Source: CAYUHZ01 sp964444625 (lineage in GTDB: Bacteria; Patescibacteriota; Patescibacteriia; Patescibacteriales; GWC2-42-12). From it: 10,362 bases of DNA. Positions 1-7,078 of this stretch are shown here, piece by piece; within the stretch, counting starts at the first letter, position 1, and each line of letters begins with the position of its first letter. The notes below the pieces were generated by a model. It saw only the letters and a list, made by a program, of their open reading frames with translations, had not been told where the DNA came from and did not search any database. The stretch spans positions 1 through 10,362 of the forward strand of contig CAYUHZ010000033.1 in assembly GCA_964444625.1 (NCBI GenBank), given 5' to 3'. A program made the position numbers and the translations under genes.

Positions 1-175
1 GCAGCGGGGAATAGTGGCTGGGGTTGGGCATTACCCTGATGGCGATGGCGTCGGGGCTTGCGCTGAGCGCTGTTGAATGTTCAATAAAAAAAGTGAATAG
101 AAAAAATAAGGCTATAACTGTTAAAATTAGAGCTAAGAAATATAACTTGATTTTTTTGTTAATATGAAAAAACAT
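1..175 (-). CDS. Secreted surface protein, N-terminal fragment (cut by window edge)
   Basis: An ATG at 175 opens a frame that stays open to base 1 (58 codons), so only the N-terminus is visible. It begins MFFHINKKIKLYFLALILTV, a basic start followed by a long hydrophobic stretch to about residue 31. A polar segment and an ALSAS-type signal peptidase site follow (about residues 37-41), then DAIAIRVMPNPSHYSPL. The latter resembles the start of secreted proteins that I recall from Parcubacteria ('AIAVRVxPNPxHYS'), but I cannot name a function. It starts 16 bp after the dockerin gene's stop, so it is probably the next gene of the same transcript. No Shine-Dalgarno sequence is visible. The existence of the gene is fairly safe; its family is a recollection and its length unknown. 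Confidence 0.72.
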   Translation of the reverse strand, partial: MFFHINKKIKLYFLALILTVIALFFLFTFFIEHSTALSASPDAIAIRVMPNPSHYSPL

Positions 176-191
176 ATTGAAAGTGACTTTA

Positions 192-1991
192 TCATCCAGT
201 CCAACAGAACATCATGATAGAAAAATCGGTTAAATTGACCTTGCCATCGCGATTTATGTCTCCGGTTGGTCCGGTCCTATTCCAATTGTACATCAAAATT
301 GAAAAATCATACAGATTGATTTTTCCGTCTTTGTTTAAATCAGACCTGACGCAAGTATCGCCGTCTCCGCTAGCGCCAAGACCGCAGTTTAGAGTGCTGC
401 CAAAATCGCTAAAACGATTATCGGAAATAAAAGATCTGGCTTTAATTAAATATACGCCGGTTTCCAGATTGGTTGTTGGTACGGAAATTCTCCATCTTGC
501 GCCATCTGTTGTTTTTTCTTTTTTCTTAACTATCAAAGAATTAGGCACCACTCCGTCCATCTTGGGATAAAGCCAAACCTCAACACTGCTATTGGGCGCT
601 GCTTGGCCAAAGACGGTAACAGCTTCACCGGGATTATAACTTGTTTTGGATAACTCTATGGTTGGAGGCAAAAAAATTCCAGAGATGTTGGTCTTAGTGC
701 CGATTTTCAACCAAAAAGTCGTATTATGAGTGGTTGATTTTCGGCCATCACTATCGCTTGCCCAAATACCTAGAGTATAAACACCTTCCGGCAAACCCAG
801 TATATCTGATTTAAATTCAGCGAATTCATTAGCGCGTATAGTTTTTTCCGCTTTGCCGTCTTTGATAATATTTACTTGAGCCATGGGGTAAGCAAAACCG
901 TCAAAGGCGACATCGGCCAATCCGGGAAAGGGAGGGTAAGGAGCTTGCGTGCCCGTACCTGACCCTACTCCTGAACCGGTTCCGCCGCCAACGCCTCCCC
1001 CGCCGCCTCCCCCGCCGCCAACGCCTCCCCCGCCGGTGCCAGTTCCTCCGCCTGTTCCTCCTCCAGTTCCTCCGCCAGCGCCGCCTGCCCCGCCGGACCT
1101 TTCTACGGAAAAAGCAATCAAATAGTCATCGGTATCAGCAATTAAATCCACCGTTCCCCGGCAACGGACAAAATAACTATAATATTTTCCTTCCTCCAAG
1201 CCAGTAAGCATAACCGAGTGGTAAAAACCGCTTGAATTGGAAAATACGTTAACCATTGAAAGAAAAGGGGTGTTGGAAGCGGTTGAATAACGGCAATCCG
1301 CATCAAAATTTGTAGTCAAGCCCATAATTGTTTGGGTTGTTTCTGCTAATAAAATTCCGCTCGGGCGCCCGTTGGCTCTGACTCTGGGCATGGTCAAGCT
1401 CATTAAAACCCGGGGCACAATCATAATCATCGCATCGCTCTTGTCTAACGGCTTATTCTCTGAATTGTAGGTTTTGATATTAATTTTGTAAGACCCGACA
1501 GCAGACGGATTGATGATCTGCGAATCGCCGATTTCCTCGTTGACGGCATTCAAACCAAGATAAATCTTGGCGTAAGCGCCGGCAGGCAAACCATGGAAAC
1601 CGCTTAAACTGATGGTTATTTTGCCTTGAGTGCCGGTTGCTACAGTCACGCCGTCGGTAGTGTTATTGGGATATTGCCCTATTTTCCTTTGATTAAATAC
1701 GCCGTTTAATGAAGTTGAAGTCGCCAAATCAACATCAAAATAATCAAAGCCTTCGGGAATAACAAAAAAACCGCTTTGTGGCGTAATTTCAATTCTGCCC
1801 GCGGGCGGAACGGCAACGGTAGTGGCGAATGTTATGGTATGGTCGGCTGGCAAGCTTGGCGCTGAAGTGGAAATGGAGTCACTCACGTGCCGTAAGTTTA
1901 TCGCCTCGGCGCTGAATGAGAAAACTAATACCGATAGCCCCAGCGTTAAAACAACGAAATTTTTAATTTTCATTATTTTTTTCAACTTCAT
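192..1991 (-). CDS. Secreted multidomain protein with C-terminal type I dockerin
   Basis: 599 residues. A signal peptide (1-30, ending AEA) is followed by a beta-rich domain opening with VSDSISTSAPSLPADHTITF, the same module that opens genes A and B. Next comes an Fn3-like domain (about 200-295; CRYS...VRC cysteine pair), a glycine-rich linker (about 298-347) and one or two Ig-like domains (about 350-530). The end has two dockerin repeats, DLNKDGKINLYDF at 551 and DINRDGKVNLTDF at 578, with calcium-loop Asp/Asn spacing intact. Dockerins bind cohesins; no cohesin is visible here. There is no LPXTG or terminal membrane segment, so surface attachment is unexplained. Mature cysteines number five, the last (C596) lying 3 residues from the end. 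The ATG at 1991 overlaps the upstream gene by 29 bp; an in-frame ATG at 1973 (MKIKNF) also gives a good signal peptide and cuts the overlap to 11 bp. Confidence 0.88.
   Translation of the reverse strand: MKLKKIMKIKNFVVLTLGLSVLVFSFSAEAINLRHVSDSISTSAPSLPADHTITFATTVAVPPAGRIEITPQSGFFVIPEGFDYFDVDLATSTSLNGVFNQRKIGQYPNNTTDGVTVATGTQGKITISLSGFHGLPAGAYAKIYLGLNAVNEEIGDSQIINPSAVGSYKINIKTYNSENKPLDKSDAMIMIVPRVLMSLTMPRVRANGRPSGILLAETTQTIMGLTTNFDADCRYSTASNTPFLSMVNVFSNSSGFYHSVMLTGLEEGKYYSYFVRCRGTVDLIADTDDYLIAFSVERSGGAGGAGGGTGGGTGGGTGTGGGGVGGGGGGGGGVGGGTGSGVGSGTGTQAPYPPFPGLADVAFDGFAYPMAQVNIIKDGKAEKTIRANEFAEFKSDILGLPEGVYTLGIWASDSDGRKSTTHNTTFWLKIGTKTNISGIFLPPTIELSKTSYNPGEAVTVFGQAAPNSSVEVWLYPKMDGVVPNSLIVKKKEKTTDGARWRISVPTTNLETGVYLIKARSFISDNRFSDFGSTLNCGLGASGDGDTCVRSDLNKDGKINLYDFSILMYNWNRTGPTGDINRDGKVNLTDFSIMMFCWTG
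950..1097 (-). repeat. Low-complexity GGN tract encoding the glycine linker
   Basis: On the coding strand this is a run of GGN/GTN/ACN codons (Gly with scattered Thr, Val, Ser). On the plus strand it contains an imperfectly repeated 15-mer, acgcctcccccgccg, at 991 and 1021. It is far richer in G+C than the flanking gene. The tract encodes a flexible spacer between the Fn3-like and Ig-like parts. Short direct repeats make it prone to slippage, so its length may vary between strains and assemblies. Confidence 0.8.
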
Positions 1992-2403
1992 TGGTGGAAT
2001 TGATTTGCTCTAAGAGTTCTGTTTCTCTTTTTTTACGCTGATAATCTAAATAATAATTTAAAATTATTAAAATAAAGAGTGCGATTATGCCAATAGATAA
2101 AAAAACAATCAGCCTATTCTGCAAAGATATGGATTTTTGCATTGCCTGTTCTTTTTCTTGCAGCGCGTATTCCTTTTGCGCCAATGCCAACTCTTTATTT
2201 TTCAGTTGCGAAGCTAATGTATTAATAGGATTGGGAGCGACTGACGCGCTGTTGGTAACTCCTATCGCCGAAGTAAATTTTGCCCCAATATACTTGGCGA
2301 GATCAATGGGATCCAGCCCAAGATTGTATAAAAAAGAAACGATAATAATCGCTAAAAAAAATATTTTCAGATCATGGATAGTTTGAATAGTTTTTTTGAT
2401 CAT
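1963..2403 (-). CDS. Small membrane protein: two membrane segments flanking a coiled coil
   Basis: 146 residues, family not recognised. A hydrophobic helix lies at about 13-30 and a small linker region at 31-61. A Glu/Lys/Gln-rich, alanine-heptad stretch (about 62-96, LKNKELALAQKEYALQEKEQ) looks like a coiled coil. A second strong membrane helix follows at about 97-116 with a YQRKKRE stop-transfer flank and a charged C-terminal tail. The topology is probably both ends in the cytoplasm with the coiled coil outside, as a stalk or oligomerisation element; this is inferred from the basic residues at both ends. It starts 7 bp after the FGE-like gene, and its 3' end overlaps the dockerin gene by 29 bp, so translational coupling is likely. 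It may be a scaffold or assembly factor for the surface proteins, but nothing in the sequence proves that. Confidence 0.8.
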   Translation of the reverse strand: MIKKTIQTIHDLKIFFLAIIIVSFLYNLGLDPIDLAKYIGAKFTSAIGVTNSASVAPNPINTLASQLKNKELALAQKEYALQEKEQAMQKSISLQNRLIVFLSIGIIALFILIILNYYLDYQRKKRETELLEQINSTNEVEKNNEN

Positions 2404-2410
2404 AGTTTTT

Positions 2411-3280
2411 TTACTTGGCGCAACGGAATCCTACGCCGGTGCCGGCAAAAGAAGGCGGAGAAACCAAATAAACCGAATATTGCCCAGCTTCTGCTTTGTT
2501 ATCCCAATAGCCGCCTCGAGCAAAACCCCTCACGCCGGTTTTCTTGATCCAAAGGAAATCGTTATTGTAGTTTTCATCAGCTTCAATTGAAGTTTCGCTA
2601 GGAGAACCGTTTTCGTCAACTCCTTTGACATAGCCTTCTTCTGGCAAAACCGTCCCTTTATAAACACCTTCGTTAATGCTGCCGTCAACCCACTCCCAAA
2701 CATTTCCAATCATATCAAACGCGCCGGCTGCCGAGCGACAATTACTGCCCGAACCGGCGAAACCGGGCTGTTTCTCCCAGTTTTTTGCCACTTGACAATC
2801 TTCAACCGACCAACCGGTTGTTTGATCTGGAGTTCCCATGGCTGCCATCAACCATTCTTTGTTGGAAGGCAAGCGTTTACCAGCTTTAGCGCAGGCAATC
2901 GCCGCCTGATTCTGAGAAATATTCCTCCATGGCAGGACTCCAACGGCAGATATCGGCTGGCAACTTCCTTGATCCAAATTTTCCTTAGTTTGATTCTGAT
3001 TTTCCGGATTTTGATTGCGACAATCTTTGCCAGGCGCCGCTTCATACCTATCCATACAGAAACCGCCTTGATCAGTAGAGATAAAAACCATTTCCTCCGA
3101 ACATCGCTCCGGTGATAACTTGTTTTTTTTATCACTCAACATAGTATCTGTTGCCCTAATGCCAAGAGTAGTTAAGATAATTGCCGCTATCACCACGACC
3201 AACTCTTTCCCGCCAAACCATTTTTTCGGCTTAGGTTTTATAACTTTTCTGATTATCACTTTTTTCTTTGCTTGAACCAT
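2411..3280 (-). CDS. Membrane-anchored FGE-sulfatase/C-type-lectin-fold domain protein, probably non-catalytic
   Basis: 289 residues. A basic cytoplasmic N-terminus (KKKVIIRKVIKPKPKK) leads into a membrane anchor at about 26-44. An extracellular FGE-sulfatase-like (SUMF1) domain runs from about 57 to the end. Family landmarks are MVFIS, FCMDRYEAAP, RLPSNKEW (136-143), GNVWEW (192-197), RGGYW (255-259) and a terminal GFRCAK. Catalytic formylglycine-generating enzymes carry a Cys pair in the strand after RGGS. Here that segment (RGGYWDNKAEAGQYSVYL) has none, so oxidation of sulfatase cysteines is unlikely and a binding or structural role is inferred. Eight cysteines, all outside the membrane, could form four disulfides. 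It starts 22 bp after the third DUF916-like gene; an AGG about 8 nt before the ATG is one of the few Shine-Dalgarno-like sites here. The fold is also used by retroelement-diversified proteins, but no sign of diversification is seen. Confidence 0.88.
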   Translation of the reverse strand: MVQAKKKVIIRKVIKPKPKKWFGGKELVVVIAAIILTTLGIRATDTMLSDKKNKLSPERCSEEMVFISTDQGGFCMDRYEAAPGKDCRNQNPENQNQTKENLDQGSCQPISAVGVLPWRNISQNQAAIACAKAGKRLPSNKEWLMAAMGTPDQTTGWSVEDCQVAKNWEKQPGFAGSGSNCRSAAGAFDMIGNVWEWVDGSINEGVYKGTVLPEEGYVKGVDENGSPSETSIEADENYNNDFLWIKKTGVRGFARGGYWDNKAEAGQYSVYLVSPPSFAGTGVGFRCAK

Positions 3281-3302
3281 ACTGCGACCTATTTTGAAAA
3301 AG

Positions 3303-4436
3303 TTATTGTTTTTTTATGTTGCGCAAATCTAGCGCTTTGGGCGGCTCTCGCTTAGCCGGTTCAATATTGCTTGTTTCAACCGCTCTGTTTACAGTAGATT
3401 GAACAACTGGCGGAGCGGGTTTTTTGATTGACATTTGCGGTTTAAGCTGATGATGTAAATTTTTGATAGAGCGCTTAATATAAAACTTGATACTCCAAAC
3501 AAACAACAGAATAAATAAAATCACGCCGCCGATAACCGGCAAAACCACGAACCAATCAATCACCCAAAAAAATAAAGCTCGGCTGGACGATTGCTTCGCT
3601 TCTTTGCCGTAAGTCAACACCACTTCGGCTTGATAGCGCCCCATTGACAACAGGCCTTTTTCTCCCTGCCATTGATAAGTATATTTTCTGGTACTCTCCG
3701 GCAATACATTGCCAAAATCGCTTTGATGATTAATAGGAATAACGGCTTTTTCCTTGCCGAAAAAATTGGTTACTTTTATATCTCCACGAGGTTGTAAGTG
3801 GATATTTCCTTTGTTGGCAAAACGCAAAGTAAAACCGACCTCCGGCTGGCGGTAAACTGTTTTTGCCGTGGAAAATTCCCTGATATCGCCTGCTTCGCGC
3901 ACATCTCCTTTCACTTCGATCAGCAACAGTGTCGCCACCAAGGAGGAAATTTTGATGGCAGTGCCTTCGGTTTTTTCCGGCGGCTTGTTTCCTGTTAAAA
4001 TCGCTCCGTAGTGGCCTCCCGGCTCAGCATCAACAGGCACTTTGATTACAAATGGCATCTTCTTGCTTTGCTGGGCCGGAATTTTGATCGGTCCTCGCTC
4101 AATATCAATCCAGCGGTACAATGAAAAAGGCGCCGTTTCTTCTTCGCTCTGGTCGCCGGTCACAGGTTCTGCCCTAAATTTAAAATCCACTCCGCCCTCT
4201 TCCCGCCCAAAAAAATCAGCCAGCTGAAGATAGACATCAATCTCAGACGAATTGTTGTTAACCACCGTGATATAACTAGCCCAATTTTCTCCCGGTTGGA
4301 TATTGGTTGATATTAACGGCGGCGTGATTGTCAGGGAAATTTTTCCCGCCTCCTGCGCTTGGACACCGTTTGATCCCGATAGCAAAAGAATGACCATGGC
4401 AATAACGGCAAACAGAGATATTTTTCGTCTATTCAT
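3303..4436 (-). CDS. DUF916/WxL-interacting-like membrane-anchored surface protein, paralog 3
   Basis: 377 residues. Signal peptide 1-27 (VQA|QE). The N-terminal domain has the DUF916 pattern: ITPP....IQPGE, then VVNNNSSEIDVYLQL, then IPAQQSKKMPFVIKVPVDAEPGGHYGAI. A second Ig-like domain (about 170-285, FANKGNIHLQPRGDIKV) corresponds in position to DUF3324. A single membrane helix lies at about 296-318, followed by a basic, proline-rich cytoplasmic tail ending ALDLRNIKKQ. In Firmicutes, DUF916-DUF3324 proteins bind WxL surface proteins and peptidoglycan; the role here is inferred from domain order and the neighbouring beta-rich secreted proteins. It starts 5 bp after paralog 2 and shares with it the tail motif hydrophobic-DLR-x3-K. 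The ectodomain has no cysteine. Family assignment rests on motif recognition and is moderately sure. Confidence 0.85.
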   Translation of the reverse strand: MNRRKISLFAVIAMVILLLSGSNGVQAQEAGKISLTITPPLISTNIQPGENWASYITVVNNNSSEIDVYLQLADFFGREEGGVDFKFRAEPVTGDQSEEETAPFSLYRWIDIERGPIKIPAQQSKKMPFVIKVPVDAEPGGHYGAILTGNKPPEKTEGTAIKISSLVATLLLIEVKGDVREAGDIREFSTAKTVYRQPEVGFTLRFANKGNIHLQPRGDIKVTNFFGKEKAVIPINHQSDFGNVLPESTRKYTYQWQGEKGLLSMGRYQAEVVLTYGKEAKQSSSRALFFWVIDWFVVLPVIGGVILFILLFVWSIKFYIKRSIKNLHHQLKPQMSIKKPAPPVVQSTVNRAVETSNIEPAKREPPKALDLRNIKKQ

Positions 4437-4441
4437 AAAAT

Positions 4442-5527
4442 TTATTTTTTATTTCCGTGGCGCAAATCAATCACCAGTTTAAGATTTAAATTTTCCGTCG
4501 GCATCATCGGCTGAGTCGGTTGCGGCTTGACCGAATTTTGCTGGACGGCGGAATTATTGATATTTTTTTGTTCTGTTGGCTTGATTGAACGATGATCAAC
4601 GATTTCTTGCTCAAAAACTTGCTTCTGCTGAAAACGGTTGATAAACAAAGTCAAAATAATGATTAAAACAAAAGCCGCTACAATAAAAATCGCCAAAAAC
4701 ATCCAAGGAAAAACATAAAAATAAACCGTGTCCTGCAAATCGCGTTTTTCCTTGATGCCATATTCAGCTTCCAATCTGGCTTTAAACTTGCCAAAACTCT
4801 TGCCTTGCCAATCAATCAAATAGATTCCTTCAGTTTCGGCAACAATCGATTTTTTCTCCGGATTGATATCCAACGTATCCACCTCCTCACCCTGTCGATT
4901 ATAGATATGTATCGCGCCCTGCGGTTTAATCGGCGTATTGCCGACATTCATAATTGACAAAGAAAATTGCGCCGGAAAATTAAAATAAACATTTTTCAAG
5001 CTCTTGAAATTAGATAACTGCGACTTTTCCAAAATTTGGTCGCCGACTTCAAAACTGATGATCAGCTGGGGTAAATTGTACTTCTTGGCCGCTTCCTCCG
5101 CTCCGCTCCGGCTGGAATTGGGCGAAAAGGTAATCGCCGCGTAATATACTCCGGGCGCAGCGCTCATATTCACCTTAATATTGAGCGGTATTTGTTTCTC
5201 CTCGCCTGACGCAAGCTCAATCTTTCCCCGAGTAATGCTGATCCAGCGAGACAAGGAGTTTGATTTGTCAAGCAAAGCCGGATCAAGCGTCTGTTGTTTG
5301 CCGGCTACAAAAGATATGTCGTTCACCAGGAGATAAATATCAGCCTGATTGGCGGTATTATTTTTGACTTTGATTTGATAGTTGAAAATGTCCCGCGCGT
5401 TGGCTTGTTCGTCTATTATATGCGGCTCAATTTCGATGCCGGAAGGCTCAACGGCGACCGCCGGCGCGCACCAGCCAAGAGCAAAACCGCAACAAACGAC
5501 AACCGCTTTGATCCAAAAATTATTCAT
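4442..5527 (-). CDS. DUF916/WxL-interacting-like membrane-anchored surface protein, paralog 2
   Basis: 361 residues. The signal peptide runs 1-25 (AVA|VE). The first domain holds IEIEPHIIDEQ, VKNNTANQADIYLLV, LASGEEKQIPLNIKVN and APGVYYAAITF, the DUF916-like landmarks. The second has IMNVGNTPIKPQGAIHIYN, matching the NxGNxxxxPxGxIxI core of the other two paralogs. A membrane helix at about 272-296 is followed by a 64-residue cytoplasmic tail rich in Gln, Asn and Pro and ending KLVIDLRHGNKK. Its first domain is the most divergent of the three, with fewer insertions. It lies 10 bp after paralog 1 and 5 bp before paralog 3, consistent with one transcript and tandem duplication followed by divergence. 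Likely role: membrane-anchored partner of secreted beta-rich proteins (inference). Confidence 0.85.
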   Translation of the reverse strand: MNNFWIKAVVVCCGFALGWCAPAVAVEPSGIEIEPHIIDEQANARDIFNYQIKVKNNTANQADIYLLVNDISFVAGKQQTLDPALLDKSNSLSRWISITRGKIELASGEEKQIPLNIKVNMSAAPGVYYAAITFSPNSSRSGAEEAAKKYNLPQLIISFEVGDQILEKSQLSNFKSLKNVYFNFPAQFSLSIMNVGNTPIKPQGAIHIYNRQGEEVDTLDINPEKKSIVAETEGIYLIDWQGKSFGKFKARLEAEYGIKEKRDLQDTVYFYVFPWMFLAIFIVAAFVLIIILTLFINRFQQKQVFEQEIVDHRSIKPTEQKNINNSAVQQNSVKPQPTQPMMPTENLNLKLVIDLRHGNKK

Positions 5528-5537
5528 AAAGAAAAAG

Positions 5538-6650
5538 CTAAGCGATAAACATGAAGTAGCCGATAAATCCCAACAGGAAAACCGCCAGGCAAATGATGGC
5601 GAAAATCAAAGCAAATCGCCAAGATGGAGACGGGCCGTAATATTTTTTGACATAGCGAGTTTGCGCGATACCCATCTGCTCCAACGCCTTCTTGATTGTC
5701 TTGTGCTTATAGGTTCTTAATAATACATAGAACAAAAGAATGGTTAAGCTGATGCCCAACAGTACCGGCAAAATTATCTTCCAAGGCAAAATCCAAAATG
5801 TTGTATTGCCGAACAACGATTGTTTCCCTTGCCCTCCTTGACTGACAGCCGTGCCAAAAGTAAGACCAAGCTCTGCGGTATAGCGGCCGAAACCCAGTTT
5901 ATCCTCCCAGGAAATTTCAAATCGCCTGATTGATTTAGGGAGAATATTTGAGCCTTTGTCGTTAAACCTTAACTGTCCCACTTCCTTGCCAAGCATATTT
6001 TTGATAGTAATCGTACCGTGGGGCTTAATATGAACATTGCCTAGATTTTCAATTCTGGCTAAAAAACCAACTTTAAAAGGGGTGCCATAAAAATATTGAT
6101 TAGTGGTAAATTCACGGATTGAGGCTTCTTCTTGCACCTCTCCTTTCACTTGAAAAAGCAGTAAACAGCCTACTTGCTGAGCCGTGCCCATGGCGGCTCC
6201 CTTGTCATCGCTTTCTATTTTCGGCTTGCCCGCTTCCGTACCGAAAACCACTGCGCCATAATAACCGCCCGGTCCGATATCGGCTGGCACTCTGATCAAA
6301 AAAGGAATTTCCCGTTCTTGGCGCGGAGCGAAGTCATAGCCTTCGTTGCTGACTTCAATCCAAGAAGACAGGTAGTTCCCCGTCTCCGAACCGGGAACAA
6401 TAAGTTTAGCCGCTCCGGTCTCGCCCTCGGCTTTGAAATCACGCAGATAAATAAACAATTTTTTGGCTGAGTCTGAATCGTTAGCAACTTTGACTTTTTG
6501 CGCCTTTAACTCTCCTGGTTCAACCATTTCTTCAATCCTAATTGGCGAAATACGGATGCCAACCTCTTGGGCTCGGCAAAAATCAGGAGCAAATAATGCC
6601 ACGGATAATAACAAAAACAAGCAAATAAAAATTAATCTTTTATTAAGCAT
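5538..6650 (-). CDS. DUF916/WxL-interacting-like membrane protein, paralog 1 (extra C-terminal membrane helix)
   Basis: The ATG at 6650 is chosen (370 residues) because it gives a typical signal peptide, MLNKRLIFICLFLLLSVALF, ending CRA|QE at 27. A TTG start at 6674 would add eight residues but is less plausible. The first domain has ISPIRIEEMVEPGE, VANDSDSAKKLFIYL and IPFLIRVPADIGPGGYYGAVVF. The second has IENLGNVHIKPHGTITIKN. A membrane helix lies at about 289-311. A basic loop then leads to a second helix formed by the last 25 residues (346-370), so the chain ends in or at the outer face of the membrane. This differs from paralogs 2 and 3, whose tails end in DLR motifs. The ectodomain has one cysteine (QQVGCLLLF). 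It is the first gene of the tight operon, with a leader of about 250 nt from the promoter near 6905. Confidence 0.86.
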   Translation of the reverse strand: MLNKRLIFICLFLLLSVALFAPDFCRAQEVGIRISPIRIEEMVEPGELKAQKVKVANDSDSAKKLFIYLRDFKAEGETGAAKLIVPGSETGNYLSSWIEVSNEGYDFAPRQEREIPFLIRVPADIGPGGYYGAVVFGTEAGKPKIESDDKGAAMGTAQQVGCLLLFQVKGEVQEEASIREFTTNQYFYGTPFKVGFLARIENLGNVHIKPHGTITIKNMLGKEVGQLRFNDKGSNILPKSIRRFEISWEDKLGFGRYTAELGLTFGTAVSQGGQGKQSLFGNTTFWILPWKIILPVLLGISLTILLFYVLLRTYKHKTIKKALEQMGIAQTRYVKKYYGPSPSWRFALIFAIICLAVFLLGFIGYFMFIA

Positions 6651-6691
6651 TATAGCTATCTGCCGGAAAAGCAAAAATCATTGTCCTCTAT

Positions 6692-6720
6692 TTAGTTCTC
6701 GGCTAAAAAAGCCAAACTAA
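6692..6720 (-). promoter_or_regulatory. Hairpin in the operon leader
   Basis: An outer stem TTAGTT/AACTAA and an inner GGCT/AGCC enclose a U-rich loop, with a small internal loop. It lies about 42 nt upstream of the ATG of paralog 1. The T-run is in the loop, not after the stem, so this is not a canonical terminator. It may affect mRNA stability or initiation. The rest of 6721-6892 is AT-rich, and I see no further feature in it. Confidence 0.35.
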
Positions 6721-6902
6721 ACAGTTATTTTTTTCTATTTACCGGCACTATTAAATTTATTATTATGGTTATTAACTTGTTAATATTTTAACATATTTTA
6801 CCCCTCTACGGCAAATAAAAATAGCTTGCCCTCGTTTAAATAAAAATTTATAAAAAATAAAGATCGCCTGCATTTAAATCAAATGTTTATAGCTTTGCTT
6901 TT

Positions 6903-6911
6903 ATTATAACA
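6903..6911 (-). promoter_or_regulatory. Extended -10 promoter for the seven-gene operon
   Basis: Read on the minus strand the site is TGTTATAAT, a perfect TGnTATAAT extended -10. No good -35 is found 16-18 bp upstream, which an extended -10 can tolerate. Predicted start is near 6896. The site lies in the loop and one arm of an 8-bp stem (CTTTGCTT 6893-6900, AAGCAAAG 6911-6918), and a perfect palindrome sits just upstream. This is the only convincing promoter between gene B's terminator and the operon. Confidence 0.55.
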
Positions 6912-6931
6912 AGCAAAGACTAAGATAAATC

Positions 6932-6965
6932 AGGAATTCGATTCCCAATTGGGAATCGAATTCCT
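6932..6965. repeat. Perfect 34-bp palindrome (17-bp arms, no spacer)
   Basis: Each arm reads AGGAATTCGATTCCCAA and meets its exact complement at 6948/6949. The centre is about 50 bp upstream of the predicted transcription start at 6896. No T-run follows on either strand, so it is not a terminator. Candidates are an operator for a dimeric regulator of the operon, a cruciform-forming site, or the footprint of a mobile element. Confidence 0.75.
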
Positions 6966-6974
6966 TTGCCATAT

Positions 6975-7007
6975 AAAAAATCTGACCCCTCGGGGACTGA
7001 ATTTTTT
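6975..7007. terminator. Imperfect hairpin flanked by A-run and T-run (possible bidirectional terminator)
   Basis: The core CCC-CTCG-GGG sits in a longer imperfect stem with CTGA/TCAG-like partial pairing, with AAAAAA on the left (6975-6980) and TTTTTT on the right (7002-7007). Both strands would therefore end a hairpin with U-runs. It is second in line after the better terminator at 7023-7060 and could be a back-up. Confidence 0.45.
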
Positions 7008-7022
7008 ATTTTCTATCCTAAT

Positions 7023-7060
7023 AAAAAACTTCTGCGCGAGGTATCCACGCAGAAATTTTT
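7023..7060 (-). terminator. Rho-independent terminator of gene B (probably bidirectional)
   Basis: A perfect stem TTCTGCG (7030-7036) / CGCAGAA (7048-7054) with an 11-nt loop is flanked by AAAAAAC on the left and ATTTTT on the right. On the minus strand the hairpin is followed by a T-run, about 25 bp after gene B's stop. The T-run on the other side would also stop plus-strand transcription. Confidence 0.8.
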
Positions 7061-7078
7061 ATCCCTTAAGGATAATAG

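Noticed and set aside
2411..2530. Diversity-generating retroelement variable region at the end of the FGE-fold gene
   Set aside because: The fold is right, but there is no reverse transcriptase, no near-copy template repeat in the window, and the terminal codons are not enriched in AAY as expected for adenine mutagenesis.
6651..6674. TTG start at 6674 extending paralog 1 by eight residues
   Set aside because: The ATG at 6650 gives a standard signal peptide (MLNKRLIF...). The extension MLFRQIAI puts extra hydrophobic residues before it, and there is no ribosome-binding site at 6674.
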